This document shows, piece by piece, positions 49,001 through 61,000 of a stretch of 64,000 nt of DNA. A model generated the notes under the pieces. That model was not told the DNA's origin. It saw nothing but the letters and a program-made list of their open reading frames with translations, and did no database searches. Each line of letters begins with the position of its first letter. Within the stretch, counting starts at the first letter, position 1. A program made the position numbers and the translations under genes. The DNA is from Trichobilharzia szidati (Eukaryota; Platyhelminthes; Trematoda; Strigeidida; Schistosomatidae): contig OX235272.1 in the NCBI GenBank assembly GCA_944472155.2, positions 101,500,020 to 101,564,019 on the forward strand, read 5' to 3'.

Positions 49001-52000
49001 GTGGATTTCATTGACTGATGGAGCCGTGTTTTGGTTCTATCACCACTAGCTAGCTCTTTTCCAACCTCATCCATTCTATATCAGTCAGTCAACATTTCCC
49101 ATCGAGGAAGGCGATGGATGGTTAGGTATACGTAACACATTTCCTAGCCATCTCAATCGATGTAACGTCGCAGCCACCTCGTCGATTGATTTCCTCTCCC
49201 GCCTACGTTGCACTCGACCACCTATGCCTTAACTCAATATTTCTCACCCTAGTATACCACAGAAGATCGAGCGCAGACACCTATGGTCAAAGACAATTGG
49301 CCTCTTCATGTCTTCGACATTTAATGGCCATGTCTCGCTCACAGCCATAAAGGAGGACGGAGCAAAGTGTTACTGAGCATTACACACGCCCTTTGAACGA
49401 TAGCTGGATACCACGTCTAAGCTAAGTATATTACAATTCAACTATTGAGTTGAAATACAATTTTGTATCAATTGCAATTTACTCCAATCTCTGCAATATT
49501 GAGAAATCCAACCATTTAGTTCACTTCAGCAAGTGATTGCTAACGCCACATATATTGTTGGAATTGATTTTGGAGTGTTTTCATCTTTTTGTTTTCCTTC
49601 AGGTCAGTCTGTAATGTCTCAATTGTCTTCAGCTTCTGGTAGCGTAAATATTCACGAGGATATATTCGATCGTAGTCCAGTAGTTTTAATGGTATCTCAG
49701 GGTCCTGGTCATACAACTCATATAAGTCCTCCAACAAATCTACCTCCTAACTCTCAAAATTCATCGAACCAAACTGCATCCAGTGGACATGTACAAATAG
49801 GATCAACTCCATCTGGAAATACTGACTCGTTATCATCAAACGGGAATATACTGCTTACTGCTAAACATCTACAAGCTGCACATGCTGTTTTAGCCACAGC
49901 TAGCGCACATGGCGATGTACTCGAGTCATCATGGAGTATAATTTTAATCACAATGCAGGTAGGTTTACTTCGTTTTATGTATAAATCTGTGTATAATTTC
50001 ATAGATTGTATCATCATTTGGTTTCAGTGATTATGTTGAGAATACACTCAAGTCTTAATATATTTGATCCAAATAAACTAAATATAAAAAACAGTTACTA
50101 GGGTGAATGACTTTCTGTCAAGTAAATAATGTGTACAAATTTCTGTGTGTGTGTGTGTGCATATTGATTGATCAATTGATTTACTTATAGTTCATGTGAG
50201 AGGTGCATGCTGACTTTTTTAATTTTTAATTTATCATTCTTCAAAACTCCTCTTTGGAAAGAGCCACATGCTTGTTTCGGGATCTTATTCTGTGAAACCT
50301 CGACTATGATCGTTACTTCACAGTAAATTGTCATAAGATAAAATATTGAAATAGAGTTTGACAAAAGTCTTAAATTCCATTCATCTGGCCTGGACACTTG
50401 TAATAGTACTGATAGGGAGTATTAACTGAATCTTAAAATGACTACTAAATCTTTAAATGAATTAATAAATATCATCTCGTAAATAATTCATCGTGCGTCG
50501 GTGGCACGGCTGTTAGGACGCTCGCCGACCATGCACATGGTCCGGAGTTCGATTCCCGGTCACCGACGCACTCCTTCACCTCTCTAAGCCAATAATAAAG
50601 CTGGTATAAAAAGGAAAGGTTGGGTATGAGGCTAGCGACCCCATCCTGTTAAAATAAACACTGCTACCGAAACTTCAAGCCTCTAGGTTGAAGCCCTATG
50701 TTCCACTGGGAACATGAAGGAATAAAAAAATAGTTCATCAATTTTATTTTTTTTCGACTTCCAACCAGTATTGGATTCGGGTTCGAATAGTAATATGCAA
50801 GAACAATAGAATTTTATTGGGTATTACAAATCCCAAGGAGTGGCTAGTTCTGCAACAACCATTGATAAAGATTTTGAGCCATATCACCAAATGTCTCCAG
50901 CCTACACTGGTTTTTACCATCCCGAGGACCCGAATTAGCCAGGCAGTCTACACCTCCTGATGTGACTGGCTGAAACCAGCTGTCGTAGATTTCATTAACT
51001 GATGCAGCTATGTTTTGGTTTGACCACCACTAGCCAGCTCTTTTCCAACCTGAACCATCCTCTGTCAGTCAGTTAAGGGAGGCAGCGGCTAGGCATGCAA
51101 GCGTAGCATACGTCCTAACCACCTCTCTCAATCGATGTAACTTCACAACCAACCTGTCGATTGATTTCCCCTCCCACCTAGCCAGCGCTCGACCATCGAT
51201 GCCTAATTTCAATATTGCTCATTCTAGTATACCACTACCAACTAACAGACATTGCAAGATAGAACACAGACACCTATGATTAAAGACAGCTAGCCAGTCA
51301 GGCTTTTCATGGCTTCCACTTTGAATAGCCATGTCTCGCTGACAGCCATAAAAGAGGACAGAGCGAAGTGCTGTTGAGCAGTACACACGTCCTTTGGCCG
51401 ATAGCCAGCCAATCCGATATCTTACGTTTACTAAGCCAGAGAGATGGCCTTAGTTTGCGCGGGCATATGCTAAACGAGCCTTCTGTATCCGTGCTGAGAT
51501 TTCGTCAGAATTGCTAGGCAGCTTCCCAAGTTCTGCTTGTTAGTTTCACCGATTTTCATATAGGTAGTCAAGCAGTGTCACTAGATGTCATGCACCGCTG
51601 CCAATTTATAATTTAACATTCTACGTGCTTCGGTTAGTCACTTAAAAGCAGGTAGATGATTTGTTTCATTATGGATAGAATTTATTTTGATAAACTTTCA
51701 CAGTGTTATACAGTAATATTTACTGATGACGTTTCGAGCACAATTTATTGCTAATAATCATATCAAGGTATGACATGTGAAACTTTTTGATGTGGTTGTG
51801 TTATCTGAGGTGGATAGTTAATTTCCGAAGCTTTCATTGCCCTGCTAGGCAACATCATCAGCGCATACTTCAATGTGATGAAGTCAGCTTTTAGATTTCT
51901 CCACGAGTTTATTAGTCATCTCTCCTGGTGACCTTGAATGTGACTCTGGTTGCTTTTGTGTGTGTTTTCCCACTTTCTAGTCTACTTGTGTTGGTATTGA

Positions 52001-55000
52001 TTGTTTCCTTCAGCTGAAGTTTTACTTCTTGTGCGGGAGATTTTCCTCTCATAGTTCGGTAAATTTTGTCTATGCCAATGTGTCTACTAATTGACGATTC
52101 ACTAAAATATTAGGCTTCTAAAAATCCTCTGGCATTCTCGGTGTTTCCTCTGTCTAATATTTGAACTCTGGTTGTCCCAGTCGAATTGATTTCCGTGGTT
52201 ATCTGTATGCAGTGAGTGATCTGAGGGGGTGGATGTCATGTCTTTTGACGGCTAGTTTATGTTAATGGATACGAAGACGAAGGGGACGTCCACTTTGGCC
52301 AATGTAGTGTTTTTAGCAGTTGTTATAATTTATTTTGTAGATGATGTTGGCTTTATCTTTCGTTGTTGAGACTTTTGGTTGACATAGAACTGAGTGAAGT
52401 GATTTTGTTGGTTTGTGTGCGACATCAATTCCTAAAAGTTTGAAGAATCTTGCATTGATTTCCGAGATGTCCGTTATATATGGTAAAGCGATTTTTTGTT
52501 TGTGCTTTCCTTGGGGTCCTTTAATGTGGTAGATTGGCTTGCGAGTAGATGTGTTTTGATGAAGCTTCGTGGATATCCATTCTTTTAGAAGACGTCCATG
52601 AGATATCTTTCTTTAATTTTCTTTAAAGTGGGAGTGTTGTAATGAGTCTTGGCCCTCTTGAATAATGTTTGTATATAACTCTTTTTGTAATTTTTTTGGA
52701 TTTTTGATGTCATAATTGAGTATTTGGTCTGTGTGAGTTGATTTTCTGTAAACTTGAGCTTCTAATTCCCCTGTGGTTCTTCACTTGACTAAGACATCCA
52801 AAAATGGGATTTCGCTCTCGGATTCCTCTTCTCTTGTGAATTTAATGTCGTTGAAGACGTTTATTAAGTTGAGACTGTGAGACTTTATCAAAATAAATTT
52901 TACCCATAATGGAATTGTACTCTGCCACAGTGCACAAGTTTTATTCTTATATATAGATGATTTCTTTCTTTACAGAAGATTTGACTATAGACACTTACTG
53001 AATTCTAACAACATTATAAGAGAGTAATATTTTATTTCTTTAAATGGTACAACTCTGAGGTTAAGGTAAATTGGATGTAAGCGTAACATTGTGAAAAATT
53101 ACACACTGTTGAAAAGCAATTGTTTTCATGTGTTCAGTTTTTTCTTCAATTTACATCATTCTACTACTTACTAGTAGCATAGTTGTTTATTGTGAAATTT
53201 CTGTCGAGTTCCAAAGTTCATTTTATCCAGACAAAAAGACTGCATCGTGAAGAAATTTTCTTTAATGATCCAATTTTACATCCACAGCATTTCCTAACTT
53301 TAAGTTTAATTTCACTTATTAGTGGTATTTCATTTACCAACGTTTATGTCACTTAGTCAAAATAAAATCTTCATCCAAGTTGTAATATGTTTTGGTGTAA
53401 CCTTGTTTGTATTTGGACAGTAAATAAGTGGAACCTAAATAGTTCTGAGTTCCATCGCTGGTGGGATCATGAATGCACACTGATGAAGAGCCCCCAAATA
53501 GAGCGAAACATCTCTCGTATGCTCCGTCATTGGTTGCCTTATAGGAAGTCTACATTGGAATTATAAACAAACAGCTAATAACAGCTAATAACCTCACGAC
53601 AGACGACAAATAAAGCACCTGGTTAGAAACAAGTTGATATGTATTCAACACAATTAAGATATGCTGTTTTAATTTCAGTCCTAAGAAAAAGACGTGAACA
53701 GTGAAGAAAATTTTCACCTCGATGATTCATTTTCATAAGCTGCTGTACAATCGTAATTATATTTTATAAGGAATTCATAAGACAACCAATCAGATACTGG
53801 TAAACTTTGTCCTCGGAAAATGTGTTACATAATGTAAGGTGTAATCTAGAGGGGGTGACTAATTGGAAATTAGGAAAAGAGGGCAGGAGTTTGTATGATG
53901 TAATAAGTGTGAGATAATGACTAATCAATAAGCTCGTGTAAAATGGACAGGAACTAGTGGAAAGGCGATAGTTTTTTTATATAAAATCTGTATGAAAACG
54001 CAGTTATTAATAAAGAGTAGTAGTGTGATAATAAAATAAGGATGATGAGAACAATAATAATAGTAAATTTACATATTAAAGTAAAGCATAATTGTGGTGA
54101 GAATGTTGCTGTGACCCCGGTAGGGCCAGTGAATAAATGTAGTGCTTTTGAAAGGAGAGGTCTGGTTTCAGATCCCCTCGAATAGCCAATGACTCAGCTA
54201 CGTACATATGGTGTATTCAAAGTCCTTTCGTACGACACTGAGGGATTCTGTGTAGCACTTTGAAGCATTAAAGTAGGGGCGCTGGATGTCCATAGCGTTG
54301 ACAAGGTGCTCGAGGATGGTATGAAGCTGCTAGTTATTCTTCTTTTCTCCTCTAGCTAGCTACTCAGTTTGGACAGTGTTCCAGAATACGTTTATGGAGT
54401 TGACGTTGCGTACGGTCGACATACTTGGCTCCACACGAACAAGTAAGTAAACTGATAAATACACATTGAGGTGGCCAAAAGCGGTATCTTATCGTTCAGC
54501 GTTAGGCTGACTGGATCGACCGTCTGCTGGCGTATGTCTTCTTCAAACACTTAGAATGGTAGTTTCTAAGAATTTCGGCTTTGATGTAACTCCTTTCAAT
54601 CCCTTACAGTAAATCATGTTTTCTGTGCTTTTCCAATTATGATCTCTTTTGCATATGATTCAGCCATTCAGTCGGCAGGAGTGACTTTGAGTTTGAAACT
54701 ATTGCATCATTTAGCCTTATATTTCCTTTCCATTAGAATATCTCTTTAGGGTTTGTTTTCATATTATGAAGTGCTATTTTTATCACAAATGCTCTTGTTT
54801 TTGCTCACTCTTATATAATTCATGAAATTATTTTCATCATCACGGTCATTTCGATTAGTTGTAATACTTTTAATATCCCGTTTTGCTTTTTTCATCTTCT
54901 TTGTAATTATTATTCGTGTAGAAAGCGTAGAAAATCTTATGTATATATCTTTATATGCGTTTTCATCTATTTTTATCAATGTCCTCCTTATCATCTATGA

Positions 55001-58000
55001 GTGCTCATTTTTTTCATTTATTTACAGTTTTTTCTATCTTCTTATCGTATCGAATGTGTAATTATTGCTAAAGACTGATCAGTTGAGTGGAAAACTGATT
55101 TTAATGCATGTTTCTCTTTTTCGAAGGGAAAAGGCAAAGTGACGGGTGTCTTCGATTAAGGCTAATTTATGAATATTATTATTATTATATATTCCTTTGG
55201 ATTTGGAAATGGAGATGGGTAGATCGAGAGTACGTCTAGGCGGCCGTTGAATGATATCGCGTGCAATGCAGGCCATTGCTCGAATGGAATCCTCAATGGG
55301 AGGTGACGAGTGTGTGTCGTCACTTCGAAGTTGACATGGAGGAGATCGTGTGTTGGGGAGAAGGAGGAGGAGATGAGAGATTATGGGCAGTCGTGGACCC
55401 ATCTGAAGCGGAGAGCAGAAAATAGAACAAATAATATTAATGATAGCATATCTGCGCTTCAGTCAGTTCTCCCTACTGTCTTTTCAAGCTGGTAACACTA
55501 TTGCTTGCTCATAGGCTTTCATTTTCTGCTTAAACAAATCTCCTGCATCTAACCCTCGAACCCACTTCGAACTCGCATTGCTTTCTATTCGGGTTTTGTT
55601 CGTCTTATCTTTATGCCTAATTTTTCTCCTAACGAAAGGAGACATCGGTTGACTACTGACCTTCTGAATGCTCTCATCATCTTTCACCATGTCATTGCGC
55701 TTCTCTTTTATTGCAGCGAAGAATTAGTTTATTTCTTATAATTCTCTTGTGTGTTTTGATTTTAACTGTAGCGATTAGATTGATTTTCTTGGGTAGGCTC
55801 GCTACCCCTCACCACACACACACACCCCTCCGGACCTCTTTTCTCGGACTTATTTCTAACATTTGAAGATTTAAAAAAAGAAAACATTCAGTTATGTGTA
55901 AATATCCTTTGAAATTTGTAAACAAACAGATCGCTCCGGAGTTAGATTGGTTTAACTAAAGTGGGTACATCATTTCAGGTAGCTAGACTTTAAAATAACG
56001 TGTTAAGTTTAGGAAATTGATAGTAATCGGATAATACTGATTGTACAAGTTGAGTGTTTTAGAAAATACTGGGATTATCACTGGAATTTTCACTTCAACC
56101 CTGGCAAAAATGATTAAAGATAGACTCTAATAACTCTATATTAGATAAGTTTTTTTAAATATCATACAGCGATGATGATGATGCAGTATTAACAACTGTA
56201 TGACAAGATTTCGAGTATCGTTTATTACCATCCATAATCATAATGAAATCAACCAAATAAAGGAAATATTCCAAGTGGATAACACACTACCCACCAGAAT
56301 TTATTCAGAAATATATGAAGAACTATAAAAAAAGGTAAGATTAGCAATAAAAGTGATGAAAATAGCGAAAGTAATGTAGAATTCAAAGCCTCTGTAATAC
56401 TGCTGTATGAAGAATGAACGTCAGAAGCCTTACTTAGGATTCTCAATGACGCTGGAATTAGGGTGGCACATTTAAACCAACTAACCAACTCTCTCAGAGA
56501 TAAACTTTGTCGGCTTATGGACCCAATAAATTAAATTAAGAAATATAATATAATTCACGAAATATCATGTAATGCTGTACAGTGAGGACAATTACATAGG
56601 TCATCAAACTATTAGATTAGGGTCAACTAGATTACTGGAACATAAAAATTTAGCTAGACCTAGACTGATGATTGACCCTCCTAAGTTAAATAACCTAGAA
56701 AAAAACGGAACTCAGCCATTGCATTCAATGCACTCACTTGCATGTAATCACACAATAGGTTGAGTGGGACAGGGTGAGAGTATTAAAAATTAATAATAGT
56801 TAGGTGGAGAGAGAGAGAGACAGAGAGGTGAATGACTGAATCTTTGTTTATCAATCCAACACCTTACACGTGCAGACAATTGGAATGACGCAACGCTTAT
56901 CCCGGAGATGTAGAAAGTGGCAACAAACAACAAAGGGAATTTGAAGAGAGAGACGGAATAGAGAATATATATATATATATATATATATAAGACAAATTGT
57001 GAAACAGTGTAATTCAAATTGATATGATTATGAGTGGCAATAATACATTATGCTCGAAACCTTGTCATCCAGTTGTTAATACTGCATCATCATCACTGTG
57101 TGTGATATTGAAAATAAACTTATCTAAGATGGAATTACATTCTACCACCACAGTGCCCACGTTCTACGTTTACATTAAATAATTCCCATTGTAACATTAA
57201 GAACATAGTATTCAGCTAAGAGACTCTTTTCAACAACGAATTTACTATCAAGATGTACAATCGTACATATACATATATATATGTGGTTTTTTTAAGAAAT
57301 TATATCCTGTGAGGGAATTGAATCGAAGGTGTGAATTCATGAAATAATAATAATAATAATATGAAGTGCAATTAAAATATCTGTGATTATAATCATAGTT
57401 AAATGTCAAGTGGCAAAGTAATTAATCACATATATAGAATAATACATAATGTGTATAGATGTTGCAAAGGGGTGCATAATTATAGGATTATTAGGTGAAT
57501 ATGAAATGTTACATAACATGGTGTGAAATTTGATAAGATAGAATTCAATATTGTAAAAACAAAAAATAATAATTTTGGATTTAGAATGACAAGTGGGAAC
57601 AATTCAGAGTGAGAATAGTAATAATAATAATGATAATAATCGTCGTAATAAGGGAAGAGTACATAGAATAACTAAATAAACAAAATAAATAAATGTCTAT
57701 CCATCTACGGCCAAGGTAAAAGTAGGGATTGTACATACTTCTTTTGTACACAAAGGTCTGGTTTAAAGTCATGAATGGCCAAGGCCTCAGCTGTCTTTAG
57801 AAGTCTATAACGAAGAAAACGCGGAAAGTTAGCATGGATTCTATATATTATCTTGAAATCATGGTCAGGGTTGACAGAGTGGCAGAAGTCGATTAGGTGT
57901 TCCAGAATAGAGCTTATGTATTACTCTATATATGTGATTAATTACTTTGCCACTTGACATTTAACTATGATTATAATCACAAATATTTTAGTTACATTTC

Positions 58001-61000
58001 ATACGATTATTATTTCATGTATTCACATCTTTGACCTAATTCCCTCACAGGATATAATTTCTTAAAAAATCCACATATATATATATATGTATATGTACGA
58101 TTGTACATCTTGATAGTAAATTCGTTGTTGAAAAGAGTCTCCTCACTGAATATTGTGTTCTTAAATTTACATTAAAGACTCTAATCATCTTTTGCAGATA
58201 GCATTTATCATGAAAAGAAACTTTGTCTTTCTAAGTACCTGCTGTTTTGATTTCTTTATAGCAAAAATATTCATTCAGACATCTATAAAACACAAAATAA
58301 CTGAGCAAAGAATATCCTTTTCGATAAATTCCTCTTCTGGCTTTACAATAATATATATATGGCTATATACATAGAGTATTCTAGAATGGTAGTCAATAAC
58401 AATATTGGTGTTTTTTAAATAATATTGATTTGTCAAGTAAATCAATGGGATTACAGTTCATTAAAGATGCTTCAATTATTATAATAATAGTAATAATAAT
58501 AATAAAGATATAGTAGCAAATAGAATATCAACTAAAATTAGAAAAATTCCACAAGAATTCAGGATCATTCAAACCTAGATGGTCAAGGTAAGGGCAATGT
58601 CTGAACTAGCTTCTTTTGGATGCACAAATTAGGCTTCTTAATGTGGATCCCAACAGCCTCAGCAATTACTAAATATTGATTTAGTAATCGAACTCTTAAA
58701 GCGAAATTGAGATTTGTTGGAATGCGGTAAATGACCCTAAAAGCATGGTTAACATCAATCTTGTGTTCTGTATCCACGAGATGAGATAGAATAGCGCTGC
58801 GAATAGATTTTGTTTGTCCTTTACTTAACCACACAGGGTGATGTTCGGAAATTCGACGAGAAACACGCCTAATTGCACGACCTTTGCAAGTAACTGGCTC
58901 CACAGGAGCAGTTAAATTGGTAGATACACATGGAAGAGGCGAAATTAGGCAGTTTATCTTTTACTCCCGAATGCAAAAGAGGAGTGGTTTAGAAGACACA
59001 GCGTAATTTGGTAGCAGGGAATGCTCTTTGTACCGCATTTCTAAGGCGACGTGTTAGTATCTCACTGATGTTGTCCCCAAGGGACTGCATTTGTAAGAAT
59101 AAGACCTTTTTCGGGACTGTTGGTACTCTGGCCTGCCCTGACTCTCGATTCATATTCTTGTGGATGAAGTTTTCCGAGTAACTGTTCTCACTCAGCAACT
59201 GTGTAATGATATTAACCTTTTCATTAATACATTCATCAGAGAAGATTGCTCTTGCTCTGTGGCGGACCAAGCACTTTATCAGATTGCGTTTGTATTTCAA
59301 GGGCACGAAGCTGAAAAATTGAGTATGTTAATCAGTTGATTTAGGTTTTCTATATACACTTCTTCTTATTGTGCCATCCTCTTTTCTGGTCATAAGGATA
59401 TTATTTACAAAACACTAATATTGTTATCGACTGCTATTCTAGAATATTTTGTGTATAAACATATATATGTATAATTATATATATAACTTTAGAACTAGAA
59501 GAGGAAATTATCGAAAAGGATATTCTTTGCTCAATTATTTTTTGCTTTGATTTCTGTAGATATTATCAACATAAAAGAATAGAAACACGATAGCGAAAAC
59601 GTTTTTTATTTAGGGTCTCGAGATAAAATGATTGTGTGTGTGTGCGTGTGTGTTAAAGTGAGACTTGTTTTTCCTAACCAAATTACATCTCTCTCTCTCT
59701 CTTTCTTTCCGTTGTAATCACAAATAGCATTTAGTTTGGATGTTGAGCTTGAAAATTGAACCGTCAGCCAAGTTATTTTTTAAAGCAGTCCATGACTCGG
59801 GGACAACTGGTAGTACACCATCAGAAAGTGTTGTTAATTTAACAAATACAATCAATGAGAAGAATACACCACCAACAACAACAACTAGCACTGCTGGTGG
59901 TGGACATGGACAACAGACTTCAGTGTCAACTCATGCATCAATTTCATCTGAATTAACCTTGTTATCATCAATGTTGACACAAATTTTTATTCAATCAAGG
60001 TAAGTTAGTATATATTTATGTATGACTGTGTATGAGAAATAAGTCAGTCCTGCTGCTGTTGTACAGTCTGTTACATATAGCTCACAGACACAATTCCAAG
60101 ATGTATGCTTTCCTGTTGATGTCAATTCTGTTAACATCATCGTCTCATTGCTATCTGGCCATCATTCACAAAACGGTAACAAGACAGATAACCAGTGTGG
60201 CTAGGAAGCTCCCGACTAACCTGAACATTACCTTAAACACGAAAGAACCAGGCAGGCTTTAGACCAGGAAGAGGGTGTATTGATCATATTTTTCCCCCTT
60301 CAACAGATTCTAGAACATAGGCATTCCTACCGGCGTCCAACAATCATTATATTTCTTAACCTAAAGGCAGCATTCGATTCTGTCGACCGAGAGGTACTCT
60401 GGCGATGCTTGGCTGTAAAGGGAATGCCGAGAAAATACATTGCACTGATCAAAGCACTCTACTCGAACTCATGCAGCCAGGTGAGCGCTTACGCCAAGTT
60501 GTCATCCGAAGTGGTGACGACTAGTGGTGTCCGTCAGGGATGCCCATTATCCCCATTTCTACTCAGTTTCATCATAGATGTACTAATGGACTTAACCCTA
60601 GGTGACTTCGGTGACTCAGAGATTGACTTGTTACTACCAGGGAATAATCTAGTTGATTTAGAATATGCAGACGATATAGTCCTCTTCTAGGCGAGGAGGC
60701 TGACAAAATGCAGAGTCTACTGAACACCTTGAGCTGCAATCTACGAATGTTTGGCATGCGATTCGACCCTGTAAAATGTAAGGTGATGTTACAGAACTGG
60801 ACTACACCGACTCTTAGTTTAGAAATAAGGAGTGAAGTGGTAAAGCACGTCGACTGCTTCACTTGGGAATTACCATCAGGCCCAACGGGTTGATCTCTGA
60901 CGAAATCTCAGCACGAATACAGAGGGCTAGTTTTGCATATGCCAGTTTACACCGTCTCTGGCGTAGACGTGATATCCGACTATCGACCAAAGGGCGTGTG

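Larger units (their letters stand above)
56160..57175 (+). mobile_element. Penelope-like element fragment, plus, with hammerhead-bearing inverted arms
   Basis: The plus strand encodes [51 protein letters not shown] (GIY-YIG core, one frame change) and [13 protein letters not shown]. Left (56174-56250) and right (57014-57110) ends are reverse complements (GATGATGCAGTATTAACAAC, GATTATGAGTGG), each with a hammerhead-like motif pointing outward. GA and TA microsatellites (56803-56828, 56963-56990) lie inside. Confidence 0.75.

Noticed and set aside
49533..50030. Independent 165-codon gene
   Set aside because: It is exon 14 of MON2 with intron sequence on both ends.
54764..55061. Overlapping hydrophobic and basic frames as small membrane proteins
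   Set aside because: They arise from AT-rich intron sequence; no homologue, conserved motif or exon signals.
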